From Chromobacterium piscinae (GTDB lineage: Bacteria > Pseudomonadota > Gammaproteobacteria > Burkholderiales > Chromobacteriaceae), in assembly GCF_021129175.1 (NCBI RefSeq), contig NZ_JAJOHV010000058.1, positions 1 to 64,000 of the forward strand: a DNA stretch of 64,000 bases, in the 5' to 3' direction. The translations under genes and the position numbers were made by a program. Below are positions 45,441 to 56,520 of this stretch, one piece after another; position 1 is the first letter of the stretch; each line of letters begins with the position of its first letter. The notes under the pieces were generated by a model. The model did no database searches. It had not been told where the DNA came from and saw only the letters and a program-made list of their open reading frames with translations.

Positions 45441-46341
45441 GCCCGGCCTCGCCCTGCCCTACGCGCGCCCCGCGGTGCGCGACCTCGCCTTTCTGCTGAC
45501 CTCTCCTTCGCCCTGGCTGTGCGGCGCCGATCTGCCGCCGGAACGATTGCTGGGGCCGGACGGCGAGGCGCTGCTGGCCCGGCTGGATCATGCGCCAGCC
45601 AAGCTGGAGGCCTGGCTGGCTGTCGCCGCCGCCAAGCGGCTGGGGCAATATGCCGAACGGCTTTTTTCCTTCTGGTTTCATCAAGCCCCGCACATCAAAC
45701 CAGTCGCAGAAAATCTTAAAGTCATAAACAGGGAGCGCCGGACCATCGGAGAGTTCGACTTCCTGCTGCTGCTGGACGGCGAGCCCTGGCATCTGGAAAC
45801 AGCCAGCAAGCTTTACCTTTCGCTGGGCGAAACCGCCGACGATCTGGTCGGTCCCGGCCTCAATGACGCCTGGCATTTGAAAGCGACCAAAACCACAACA
45901 CAATTGCGGCTTTCCCGCCATCCAGACGCGCAGTCCGTCCTCCCGGACGGTTTCCAGAGCTGCCGCGCCGCGGCCCGGCTCTGCGGCTGGTTCTTCTATC
46001 CGGCGGACCAATCTCCGCCCGCGCCGCTCAACCCCCATCAGCTGCGCGGCTGGCTCGCGCCGAGGGACGCCCCCTGGCCGCGCGCCGGCGGCGATTCGCG
46101 CTGGGCCTGGCTGCCCAGGCTGTCATGGCTCGCCCCGGCGCTGCTGGCCAAAGCCGATACGCTGGACGAGGCGGCCCTGCGCGCGCGGCTGCAAGCGATA
46201 CCGGCGCCGCAGCTGCTGGCCGAACTGCGAGCGGTCGGCCGCGGCATGTGGCGCGAGATCGCGCGCGGCTTCGTCGTCCCGCCCGGCTGGCCGGACCCGG
46301 CGCGCCTGGCGGCGCTGAAGCTCAAAATCTCGCGGACATGA
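45430..46341 (+). CDS. DUF1853 family protein
   Basis: 303 residues. The middle segment ERLFSFWFHQAPHIKPVAEN followed by LKVINRERRTIGEFDFLLLL and GEPWHLETASKLYLSLGE matches my recollection of DUF1853. An acidic residue in GEFDFL and a following ExxxK-like pair in ETASKLYL resemble a PD-(D/E)xK nuclease core, although no activity is established for the family that I know of. It overlaps trmJ and is probably co-transcribed. It ends against the fnr terminator. Confidence 0.8.
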   Translation: MPTEPGLALPYARPAVRDLAFLLTSPSPWLCGADLPPERLLGPDGEALLARLDHAPAKLEAWLAVAAAKRLGQYAERLFSFWFHQAPHIKPVAENLKVINRERRTIGEFDFLLLLDGEPWHLETASKLYLSLGETADDLVGPGLNDAWHLKATKTTTQLRLSRHPDAQSVLPDGFQSCRAAARLCGWFFYPADQSPPAPLNPHQLRGWLAPRDAPWPRAGGDSRWAWLPRLSWLAPALLAKADTLDEAALRARLQAIPAPQLLAELRAVGRGMWREIARGFVVPPGWPDPARLAALKLKISRT

Positions 46342-46367
46342 AAAAAGGCAGGCGTCGCGCCTGCCTT
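46341..46367. terminator. Terminator of fnr
   Basis: AAGGCAGGCG-TCG-CGCCTGCCTT with T6 on the minus strand, 22 nt after the fnr stop. It also follows DUF1853 on the plus strand. Confidence 0.85.
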
Positions 46368-46388
46368 GATTGCCGATTCCGGACAGCC

Positions 46389-47135
46389 TTAGTGGCCGTC
46401 GGCGTGCATGCAGCCTGAAATCAGGTTTTTCAGCTCGTCTACCAGCACCAGTTGGATGTGCTTGTGATCGACGGTGATCCAGCCCTGCTGCTGGAACTTG
46501 GACAGCGTGCGGCTGACCGTTTCCAACTTCAGGCCGAGGAAGCTGCCGATCTCTTCGCGGCTCATGCGCAGGATGAAGTCGTTGGCGGCGAAGCCCCGGG
46601 TGGACAGCCGCTGCGACAAGTTCAGCAGGAAGGCGGCGATGCGCTCCTCCGCCTTCATATTGCCCAGCAGCAGCATCACGTTCTGGTCGCGCACGATCTC
46701 GCGGCTCATCAGGCGGTAGAAGTGGTGCTGCAGGCTGGGGATGTCGCGGGACAGCGACTCCATCCGGGTGAACGGCAGCTCGCATACTTCGCTGTCCTCC
46801 AGCGCCACCGCGTCGCAGCTGTGGTTGCTGGAGGAAATGCCGTCCAAGCCCATCAGCTCGCCCGACATCAGGAAGCCGGTCACCTGTTCGCGGCCATCCT
46901 GGCTGGCGACACAGGTTTTGAAGAAGCCGGTGCGGATCGCGTACAGCGACTTGAAGGACTCGCCGCTGCGGAACAGGTATTCGCCGCGCTTCAGGCGGCG
47001 GCTCTGGCGGATCACCGCGTCCAGCTGGCCCATTTCCTCGCGGTTCAGACCGACAGGCAGGCATAGCTCGCGCAGGCTGCAGCTGGAGCAGGAAATTTTC
47101 AGCGTATGCAGGGAGGTTTGGTTTTGTTCAGACAT
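46389..47135 (-). CDS. fnr: FNR oxygen-sensing regulator
   Basis: 248 residues (E. coli 250). Cluster cysteines are Cys16, Cys19, Cys25 and Cys118, each exactly four residues earlier than in E. coli FNR (20, 23, 29, 122). A cAMP-binding-like domain (about 30-150) and a C-terminal HTH (EEIGSFLGLKLETVSRTLSK, about 193-212, with ETVSR reading TTGAT) follow. It activates anaerobic genes when the [4Fe-4S] cluster is intact. Start at 47135; upstream extension rejected. It is divergent from hemN with an FNR box between. Confidence 0.96.
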   Translation of the reverse strand: MSEQNQTSLHTLKISCSSCSLRELCLPVGLNREEMGQLDAVIRQSRRLKRGEYLFRSGESFKSLYAIRTGFFKTCVASQDGREQVTGFLMSGELMGLDGISSSNHSCDAVALEDSEVCELPFTRMESLSRDIPSLQHHFYRLMSREIVRDQNVMLLLGNMKAEERIAAFLLNLSQRLSTRGFAANDFILRMSREEIGSFLGLKLETVSRTLSKFQQQGWITVDHKHIQLVLVDELKNLISGCMHADGH

Positions 47136-47159
47136 GCTGTATGTGCAAGCCGGCGAAGC

Positions 47160-47173
47160 TTGACCCTTATCAA
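47160..47173. promoter_or_regulatory. FNR box between fnr and hemN
   Basis: TTGAC-CCTT-ATCAA: nine of ten conserved positions of TTGAT-N4-ATCAA. It is 25 nt upstream of the fnr start and its centre is about 72 nt before the hemN start, so autorepression of fnr and activation of hemN are both plausible. Confidence 0.8.
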
Positions 47174-47238
47174 GGCGGAATTCACTAATTTTTCGCAAAT
47201 TTACCAGTCCTCCAGAAGTTTTACCATCCGAATACGAC

Positions 47239-48645
47239 ATGAAAACTACCCACCCCTTCTCTCCCGCCCATTTTGTCTTCGATCGCGAGTTGATCGAGAG
47301 GCTGGATGGCGCGGGGCCTAGATACACATCCTACCCGACGGCAGATCGTTTTACGTCTAATTTCTCGACGCAAGACTATCTGGACAAATTGCGTCAGCGC
47401 CAGATCGGCGCCAACCGCAAGCCTCTATCATTGTACGCTCATATACCTTTTTGCAACACCATCTGTTATTACTGCGCCTGCAACAAGATCATCACCAAAG
47501 ATAGCGGCAAGGCGGACCAGTATCTGGACTATCTGGAGAAGGAAATCCGCCTGGTGTCCGCGGAGCTGGGCATCCGGGAAAAAGTGATACAGCTGCACTT
47601 CGGCGGCGGTACGCCCACCTTCCTGTCCGATGCCCAGCTTGAGCGGCTGATGGGCATCCTGAGCACCCACTTCGAATTCCTGAGCGACGGAGAATATTCC
47701 ATAGAGATTGATCCGCGCAAGGTAAAACGTGAAACCATGCTGAAATTGGCAGGATATGGTTTCAACCGCGTCAGCGTGGGCATACAAGATTTCGATCCCG
47801 CGGTGCAGCGCGCGGTAAACCGGATTCAGACCGAAGAGGAAACCCGCGCGGTGATCGAAGCGGCGCGCGAAGGCGGATTCAAATCGGTCAGCCTGGACCT
47901 GATCTACGGCCTGCCGCTGCAAAGCCGCGAAACCATGCGCGACACGCTGCGGAAGGCGCTGGCGCTGGACCCCGACCGGCTGTCGCTGTACAACTACGCC
48001 CACCTTCCCAGCGTGTTCATGCCGCAACGGCGAATCAACGAGGCGGATCTGCCGCCGGCCGCGGTCAAGCTGGACATCCTGCAGGACGCGGTGAAGACGC
48101 TGACCGACGCCGGCTACGTGTTCATCGGCATGGATCATTTCGCCAAGCCCGACGACGAGCTGGCCATCGCCCTGCGCCAGGGCCGGCTGCAACGCAACTT
48201 CCAGGGCTATTCCACCCATTCCGATTGCGACATGCTGGCCTTCGGCGTCTCCTCCATCGGCAAGGTGGGCTCCTGTTACAGCCAGAACGACAAAACGCTG
48301 GATGGCTATTACGCGGCGCTGGACCAGGGCCGGCTGCCGGTGGTGCGCGGACTGACGCTGGACAACGACGATGTGCTGCGCCGGACCATCATCCAGAGCC
48401 TGATGTGCCGTTTCGCACTATCGGTGGAAGCGATAGAAGAAATCCACGGCATCAATTTCGCCCAGTATTTTGCGGCGGAAATGCCACAGATACGCGAATT
48501 CCAGCAACAGGGCCTGCTCTCCTTCGACGGAGACTTCCTGATGGTGGAGCCCCAGGGCCGCTTTCTGATCCGCAATATCGCGATGATCTTCGACCGCCAT
48601 CTGCGTGAACGCGAAACCCACGCCCACTACTCCAAAACCATCTGA
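47239..48645 (+). CDS. hemN: Oxygen-independent coproporphyrinogen III dehydrogenase
   Basis: 468 residues (E. coli 457). Radical SAM cysteines are in IPFCNTICYYCACNKIIT (CxxxCxxC plus the extra Cys of the HemN type). RYTSYPTADRF near the N-terminus and LHFGGGTPTFLSDAQL, GIQDFDPAVQRAVNRIQ, FIGMDHFAKPDDELA match E. coli HemN. It replaces HemF for haem synthesis without oxygen. No clear Shine-Dalgarno precedes the ATG. Divergent from fnr, with an FNR box in between. Confidence 0.96.
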   Translation: MKTTHPFSPAHFVFDRELIERLDGAGPRYTSYPTADRFTSNFSTQDYLDKLRQRQIGANRKPLSLYAHIPFCNTICYYCACNKIITKDSGKADQYLDYLEKEIRLVSAELGIREKVIQLHFGGGTPTFLSDAQLERLMGILSTHFEFLSDGEYSIEIDPRKVKRETMLKLAGYGFNRVSVGIQDFDPAVQRAVNRIQTEEETRAVIEAAREGGFKSVSLDLIYGLPLQSRETMRDTLRKALALDPDRLSLYNYAHLPSVFMPQRRINEADLPPAAVKLDILQDAVKTLTDAGYVFIGMDHFAKPDDELAIALRQGRLQRNFQGYSTHSDCDMLAFGVSSIGKVGSCYSQNDKTLDGYYAALDQGRLPVVRGLTLDNDDVLRRTIIQSLMCRFALSVEAIEEIHGINFAQYFAAEMPQIREFQQQGLLSFDGDFLMVEPQGRFLIRNIAMIFDRHLRERETHAHYSKTI

Positions 48646-48660
48646 AACTCTCTTCCCTCC

Positions 48661-48683
48661 GCGCCGGGGCCGCCCCGGCGCGC
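48661..48683 (+). terminator. Terminator-like hairpin after hemN
   Basis: A perfect 10-bp stem CGCGCCGGGG / CCCCGGCGCG with a 3-nt loop, 16 nt after hemN, without a T-run. Confidence 0.5.
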
Positions 48684-48826
48684 CATTCCGTTCCGTACGG
48701 AACTGCCAGTAAAGCCAGTAGCGGATATTTTTCCCTGTGAGATAAGCAAAATCACTTATACAAAGGGTATGCAAGCGTGCCGGGCAACAGATGGCGCGGC
48801 AACCCGCTTTCGCAAGGAGCCGCGCC

Positions 48827-50842
48827 ATGTCCACACCCATCGTCAGGCTGATGCAGCGCCTGAGCTATCCGCAACGCTTCGCCGTGATCGGCGTGCTGTT
48901 CGCCGCGGCGCTGCTGTATCTGGTCTACGGCCTGTACCGCAGCAACCAGGACAATATCGACTCCACCGCCAAGGAAAAGGTGGGCGTCGCCTACATGCAG
49001 CCGCTGACCGCGATGCTGGCCCAGACCCAGCAGGGCCAGGAGCTGGCCGTGCGCGCGGCACTGGGCGACGCCCAGGCCAGAAGCGGCTTTCCCGCCGCCG
49101 CCCAGCAGTTGCAAGCCAAATGGCAGGCGCTGCAAGACGCCAACGGCCGGCTGGGCCTGGAACTGGCCAGCGACGCCGCCTGGAAGGACGCCGCCGCGGC
49201 CTGGGACAAGCTGAAGGCCACGCAGTCCGCCCAGCCTACGCAATGGATCGCCGCCTACGGCAATCTCAGCGACAAGCTGAACAATCTGATCGGCGTCATC
49301 AGCGACAACTCCAACCTGACGCTTGACCCGGACATCGACACCTATTACTTGATGGACGCCGCCACCGCCAAGCTGACCACGCTGGTCAGCCATCTGGGCG
49401 AGGCCAATGCCATCGCCACGCTGGCTGAAGCCAACCATCCGCTTGACCCCGCCCAACGCGACCGCCTGGTGGAGCTGCGGCCGCTGATCGCCGAGGTCAA
49501 CGACGGCCTGGCCAGCGACATCGCCAAGGCCGTGGCCTACAACGCCGGCCTGAAGCCGGACATGTCAGCCCAGGCGGACAAGCTGGCGGCGACGCTCAAA
49601 ACCCAGCTGCCGACGATAGACGACGCGGTCGGCGGCAAGACCGGCGCGGCCGGCCTGAAAGTGTCGGGACACAGCGCCGCCGGGGCCGAAACGGTGTCCG
49701 CCTACATCGCCGCCGGCCTGAAACAGCTGGACCTGCTGCTGCAGGCGCGGATAGACCGCACCGCCAGCCAGCGCGACACCTATATCGCCATCGGCGTCGC
49801 GTCGATGCTGCTGGCCATCTTTCTGTTCCACCAGCTCTACCTATCCATCACGCTGCAACTGGGCGGAGAACCGCTTTACGTGCAGCAAGTGGTGGAACAG
49901 CTGGCTGCGGGCCGGTTGGACACCCGCATTCATCTGCGCGACCGGGATGACCTCAGCCTGCTGGCGGCGATCCGCCAGATGCGCAACCAGCTGCGCGAGA
50001 CCGTGGCCCAGTTGCTGGACACCTCGCGCGAGGTCAATCTAGCCGCCGACGCCATGGCGCACAGCGCGCAGAGCATCACCGCAGGCAGCGCCCAGCAGAG
50101 CGAGGCCGCCTGCAGCATGGCCGCGGCAATAGAGCAGCTCAGCACCAGCCTGTCGGTATGCGCGGAACAGTCCGAGCAAGCCAACCGCCTGTCCACCGAT
50201 GCCGCCAGCCGCTCGTCGGACGGCAACCAGGTGATCGCCGCCACCGCCAGCAGCATGGACGGCATCGTGCGCGACGTGTCATCGGTCTCCAACACCATAG
50301 CCGATCTGGGCAAGCAATCCGAATCCATCGCCGGCATCGTCGACGTGATCCGCGACGTGGCCGACCAGACCAATCTGCTGGCGCTGAACGCGGCGATCGA
50401 GGCGGCGCGCGCCGGCGAGATGGGCCGCGGCTTCGCCGTGGTGGCCGACGAAGTGAGAAAGCTGGCGGAGCGCACCGCGCTGTCCACCACCGAGATCAGC
50501 AATATCGTCAGTCAGATCCAAAACACCGCGCAGAAGGGCAACGACAGCATGCAGCTGGGGATGAAGTCCATCATGGACGGCCAACAGCGCGCCCGCGAAG
50601 CCGGCAGCAGCATGGACAATATCCGCCACTGCGTGGACGACGTGCTGCACAGCATCCATCAGATCACGTCTTCGCTGCGAGAACAGAGCCACGCCAGCCA
50701 GGCGCTGGCGCAGAACGTGGAGCAAGTGTCGAAGATGTCGGAACAGAACAGCATGGCGGTCCGGGACAGCGCGGAAACGGCAGGCGAGCTGCAAGCGATT
50801 GCCCAGCGGCTGGTGAGCCTGGCCGGTCGTTTTACGGTCTGA
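48827..50842 (+). CDS. Methyl-accepting chemotaxis protein
   Basis: 671 residues. TM1 is at about residues 18-37 and TM2 at about 317-340, enclosing a periplasmic ligand domain of about 280 residues. A HAMP-like segment follows (about 340-400), then a long signalling coiled coil with the conserved tip [41 protein letters not shown] at about 508-550. There is no C-terminal CheR-binding pentapeptide. The ATG at 48827 has AAGGAG upstream. The ligand is unknown. Confidence 0.93.
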   Translation: MSTPIVRLMQRLSYPQRFAVIGVLFAAALLYLVYGLYRSNQDNIDSTAKEKVGVAYMQPLTAMLAQTQQGQELAVRAALGDAQARSGFPAAAQQLQAKWQALQDANGRLGLELASDAAWKDAAAAWDKLKATQSAQPTQWIAAYGNLSDKLNNLIGVISDNSNLTLDPDIDTYYLMDAATAKLTTLVSHLGEANAIATLAEANHPLDPAQRDRLVELRPLIAEVNDGLASDIAKAVAYNAGLKPDMSAQADKLAATLKTQLPTIDDAVGGKTGAAGLKVSGHSAAGAETVSAYIAAGLKQLDLLLQARIDRTASQRDTYIAIGVASMLLAIFLFHQLYLSITLQLGGEPLYVQQVVEQLAAGRLDTRIHLRDRDDLSLLAAIRQMRNQLRETVAQLLDTSREVNLAADAMAHSAQSITAGSAQQSEAACSMAAAIEQLSTSLSVCAEQSEQANRLSTDAASRSSDGNQVIAATASSMDGIVRDVSSVSNTIADLGKQSESIAGIVDVIRDVADQTNLLALNAAIEAARAGEMGRGFAVVADEVRKLAERTALSTTEISNIVSQIQNTAQKGNDSMQLGMKSIMDGQQRAREAGSSMDNIRHCVDDVLHSIHQITSSLREQSHASQALAQNVEQVSKMSEQNSMAVRDSAETAGELQAIAQRLVSLAGRFTV

Positions 50843-50889
50843 GCGCCTACTCGCGCGATTTCCCCGCCCCAAACGCCTCAGACAGGCAC

Positions 50890-52152
50890 TTACAACAGCA
50901 GAATCGCGCGGAAATCGTTGACGTTGGTATGCGTCGGGCCAGTAATCAATAGATCGCCCAACGCGGCGAAGAAACCGTAGCCGTCGTTGTCCGCCAAGCG
51001 CGCGCCGGCATCCACGCCCAGCGCCGCCGCCCGCGCCAGCGTGTCCGGCGCCATCAACGCGCCGGCATTGTCCTCGCTGCCGTCTATGCCGTCGGTGTCC
51101 GCCGCCAGCGCGTATACGCCCGGCAAGCCGCTCAACGCGATGGCCAGCGAGAGCAGAAACTCGCTGTTGCGCCCGCCCCTGCCCCGGCCTTTCAGCGTCA
51201 CCGTGGTTTCGCCGCCGGACAGGATCAGCGCCGGCCTCGCCACCGGCGCGCCATGCGCGGCGATCTGGCGCGCGATGCCCGCGTGGACCTTGGCCGCCTC
51301 GCGCGCCTCGCCTTCTATGCTGTCGCCCAGCAGCAGCACGTTCAACCCCATACGCTTCGCCTCCTCCGCAGCCGCCTGCAACGCCAGCTGGGGAGTGGCG
51401 ATCAGCCGGTACTCGGCATGCGCCAGCCGGGCGTCGCCGGGCTTAGGCGTTTCGTCCGGCTCCGCCTCCAGCAAAGCCGTGAGCGCGGGCGGCAGGGCCA
51501 GGCCATATTTGGCGATGACAGCTCGGGCGTCGGCATAGGTGCTGGGGTCGGCCACGGTCGGCCCGGAGGCGATCACCGCCGGATCGTCGCCCACCACGTC
51601 GGAAATCGCCAGCGTCACCAGCTTGGCCGGCGCGCAGGCCAAGGCCAGCCGCCCGCCTTTGATGGCGGAGAGATGCTTGCGCACCGCGTTCATCTCGTCG
51701 ATGCCCGCGCCGCAGGCCAGCAATTGCCGGCTCACCTCCTGTTTATCCTCCAGGCTGACGCCACTGGCCGGCAAGGTCAGCAAGGCTGATCCTCCTCCGG
51801 ACAGCAGGCAGATCACCAAATCGTCTTCGCTCAGCCCTTGAACAGCTCGCAAAATGCGTTCGGCCGCCACGCAACCGGCCGCGTCCGGAATCGGGTGCGA
51901 GGCCTCCAGCACCGTGATCCGCTCAGTCGGCGCCGCGTGGCCGTAACGCGTCGCCACCACGCCGGACATTTCCCCCGGCCACACCCGCTCCAATTCCCGC
52001 GCCATCGCCGCGGCGGCCTTGCCGGCGCCGACCACCACGACGCGCCCCTTGGGAGGCGGCGGCAGATGATCGGCCAGCCGCTGCGGCATCGCGCTGGCGA
52101 CGGCGGCGTCAAACAGGCGGCGCAGCGTGGATTGCGGGTCGAGATAGGACAT
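50890..52152 (-). CDS. Glycerate 2-kinase (MOFRL family)
   Basis: 420 residues. GRVVVVGAGKAAAAMARELE, LISGGGSALLTLPASGVSLE-like (LLSGGGSALL here), NAVRKHLSAIKGGRLA and the C-terminal MOFRL segment GGETTVTLKGRGRGGRNSEF are diagnostic of class II glycerate kinases (GckA/TtuD). It makes 2-phosphoglycerate from glycerate, from the tartronate or glyoxylate routes. It is convergent with the chemoreceptor gene and divergent from mutS. Confidence 0.9.
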   Translation of the reverse strand: MSYLDPQSTLRRLFDAAVASAMPQRLADHLPPPPKGRVVVVGAGKAAAAMARELERVWPGEMSGVVATRYGHAAPTERITVLEASHPIPDAAGCVAAERILRAVQGLSEDDLVICLLSGGGSALLTLPASGVSLEDKQEVSRQLLACGAGIDEMNAVRKHLSAIKGGRLALACAPAKLVTLAISDVVGDDPAVIASGPTVADPSTYADARAVIAKYGLALPPALTALLEAEPDETPKPGDARLAHAEYRLIATPQLALQAAAEEAKRMGLNVLLLGDSIEGEAREAAKVHAGIARQIAAHGAPVARPALILSGGETTVTLKGRGRGGRNSEFLLSLAIALSGLPGVYALAADTDGIDGSEDNAGALMAPDTLARAAALGVDAGARLADNDGYGFFAALGDLLITGPTHTNVNDFRAILLL

Positions 52153-52310
52153 GACGGGTTCTCCAATGGCGATGACGCCATTCTGCCGCAGCCGGCGGCG
52201 GCTGACACCCCCGCCGCCGCGCGTTAGAATGGCGGCGATTCCAACGCCCCGCCTTCACCGGGGCGTTCAGCATTTATCCAGACCGACACAAGAGCAGAGC
52301 CCGACACCCG

Positions 52311-54851
<2,541 letters not shown>

Positions 54852-54916
54852 CCAGCTCACTCGAGGAATCGTTTCCTATTATTACTAGATGGTAACGTTC
54901 AGAAGAGGAGCAAGTG

Positions 54917-55342
54917 ATGTCGTTTGAAACCACCTCCGCCATTCCCAGCTTGAGCCAGCTGCTTGGCCACATCGGGGACGACGGGTCCATTGCCCTTTCC
55001 GATATCCGGGAAAAGGCCAACCTCGAACTGTCCAGCTTCGCGGAGCTGGCGCAAAAGGAATTGAGCCAGTTCGACATCAGCATGCCGCCGGCCATCAGCT
55101 TGATCAGCGGTGAAGGCTTCCAGCTCTCGCTGGAAAACCAGCACCCGCATTCGGACGAGATTCACAATTGGCTGGATGGAAATCTGATCTTGGCGCGCAA
55201 GTTCAAGGAAGTTGAAGTGCTGTTCGAATTCGTACGGGCTGCCGAAAGCGCCGGCGAGGTGTTCTCGGAAAGCTCGAACTTCCATATCGGCCTAACCAGC
55301 GCGGGTCCGATCGCTTATTTCGAGGATCATCATAACCACTAG
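54917..55342 (+). CDS. Unknown acidic protein
   Basis: 141 residues, soluble, no signal peptide, acidic overall. I do not recognise it. SLSQLLGHIGDDGSIALSDI and REKANLELSSFAELAQKELS are helical and amphipathic; SLENQHPHSDEIHNWLDGNL with ILARKFKEVEVLFEFVRAA looks like a conserved patch; the C-terminus ends EDHHNH. Base composition is less GC-rich than the flanking mutS, suggesting a different origin. An ATG at 54917 has GAGGAG 6 nt upstream. It is followed by a GAAA-capped hairpin, so it is monocistronic. Confidence 0.75.
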   Translation: MSFETTSAIPSLSQLLGHIGDDGSIALSDIREKANLELSSFAELAQKELSQFDISMPPAISLISGEGFQLSLENQHPHSDEIHNWLDGNLILARKFKEVEVLFEFVRAAESAGEVFSESSNFHIGLTSAGPIAYFEDHHNH

Positions 55343-55397
55343 CTGTTTGGTCCGTGACCCAATAGATCGGCGCGCGGCATCGGCGCCGCAACACCCC

Positions 55398-55423
55398 AGC
55401 GGGAAAGCGAAAGCTTTCCCGCT
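55398..55423 (+). terminator. GAAA-tetraloop hairpin
   Basis: AGCGGGAAAGC-GAAA-GCTTTCCCGCT, an 11-bp perfect stem with a GNRA loop, 56 nt after the orphan gene. It lacks a T-tract. Confidence 0.5.
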
Positions 55424-55510
55424 CCGCATTTCAGCCCGGCAAATACGGCAATCTCGGTCCGCGCCTCCCTGCGCCAATCGCCATTCCCGCCAAAACACCG
55501 CCCCGGCGGC

Positions 55511-56203
55511 TTAGGGTTTCTTGCCGCGCGCGAAACGGAAGGCAGGTTTTTTCCCCGTTTTGGCCGGACTCGGCGCCTGAGGCGCGTTGGTCCGCGGCTT
55601 GCCGACACGGCCGGCTGACTGCGCCCGCGGCAAATCCTGAAGCGAAACCTCGATCGCGCGCGCCTCTCCGGGCTGCAATCCATCCAGCTTCCAGGGACCG
55701 ATCGCCACCCGTACTAGGCGCAGCGTCGGCAGGCCCGCCTTGGCCGTCATCCTTCTCACCTGGCGGTTCTTGCCTTCGCTGATGATGATTTCCAGCCAGC
55801 AGTCGGGCACCGTCTTGCGAAAACGCACCGGCGGATTGCGCGGCCACAGCTCCGGACTGTCGATGCGCCTCACCTGGGCCGGCTGCGTGACGAAATCGCC
55901 CAGGTCCACGCCCCGGCGCAGTATCTCCAGCTGCTCGTCCTTGGGCTCGCCCTCCACCTGCACCCAATAAGTCTTGGGCAGCTTCCAGCGCGGATCCGCG
56001 ATGCGGTGCTGCAGCGCGCCATCCCCGGTCAACAGCAGCAAGCCCTCGCTGTCGGTATCGAGCCGGCCGGCCGGATAGACGCCGGACTGCGCCACGCAGG
56101 ATTTCAGCGTGGAGTGAGTAGGATGTTCAGAGAACTGGCAAATCACGCCGTAAGGCTTGTTGAGCAGGATGAGCTGGGGCATGCGGACAACGCGAGGAAA
56201 CAT
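55511..56203 (-). CDS. rluE: 23S rRNA pseudouridine synthase RluE-like
   Basis: About 230 residues. LILLNKPYGVICQFSEHPTH, the catalytic Asp in PAGRLDTDSEGLLLLTGDGA, and IISEGKNRQVRRMTAKAGLP followed by TLRLVRVAIGPW are typical of RluE. It modifies 23S rRNA at a site corresponding to U2457 in E. coli. A basic, proline-rich C-terminal tail (about 30 residues, ending RGKKP) extends past the core. Starts at 56203 or 56182 are both possible; neither has a good ribosome site. Confidence 0.87.
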   Translation of the reverse strand: MFPRVVRMPQLILLNKPYGVICQFSEHPTHSTLKSCVAQSGVYPAGRLDTDSEGLLLLTGDGALQHRIADPRWKLPKTYWVQVEGEPKDEQLEILRRGVDLGDFVTQPAQVRRIDSPELWPRNPPVRFRKTVPDCWLEIIISEGKNRQVRRMTAKAGLPTLRLVRVAIGPWKLDGLQPGEARAIEVSLQDLPRAQSAGRVGKPRTNAPQAPSPAKTGKKPAFRFARGKKP

Positions 56204-56520
56204 AAGGTAGGCGAATGATAGCAAGCCCGCGCTGCGCCGTGATCGATATCGTGCGCCGAACGCCGCCATTCGGCGGTTCGAACAAGCGTTTTATTCGCAT
56301 CCGAACGTCCATCCGCCAGTTATCAGGCATAAAAGTTTCAGTTGCGCCGCCAACCAAGCCTGTGAGAAGAGGTATAATTCGCTTTTGAAAATTGCCCAAG
56401 AGCCGCCAGACGCCCGCGTCAGGCCGGCCGCCCGCTCCGATGTTCCCCGGGACGTCGTCCGAGCGTTGAACTCTTCGCGCAATCGTTCTGTCGTCACAAG
56501 ATCAACATGGAGATAGAGTA
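56204..56520. promoter_or_regulatory. Divergent rluE/icd control region
   Basis: 317 bases without a gene. A perfect TATAAT (56373-56378) in the icd direction gives a leader of about 140 nt; no matching -35 at 17 nt. An inverted repeat around 56254-56277 (CCGCC-ATTC-GGCGG with flanking CGAA/TTCG) lies nearer rluE. A GATAGAG ribosome site precedes icd. Confidence 0.5.
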
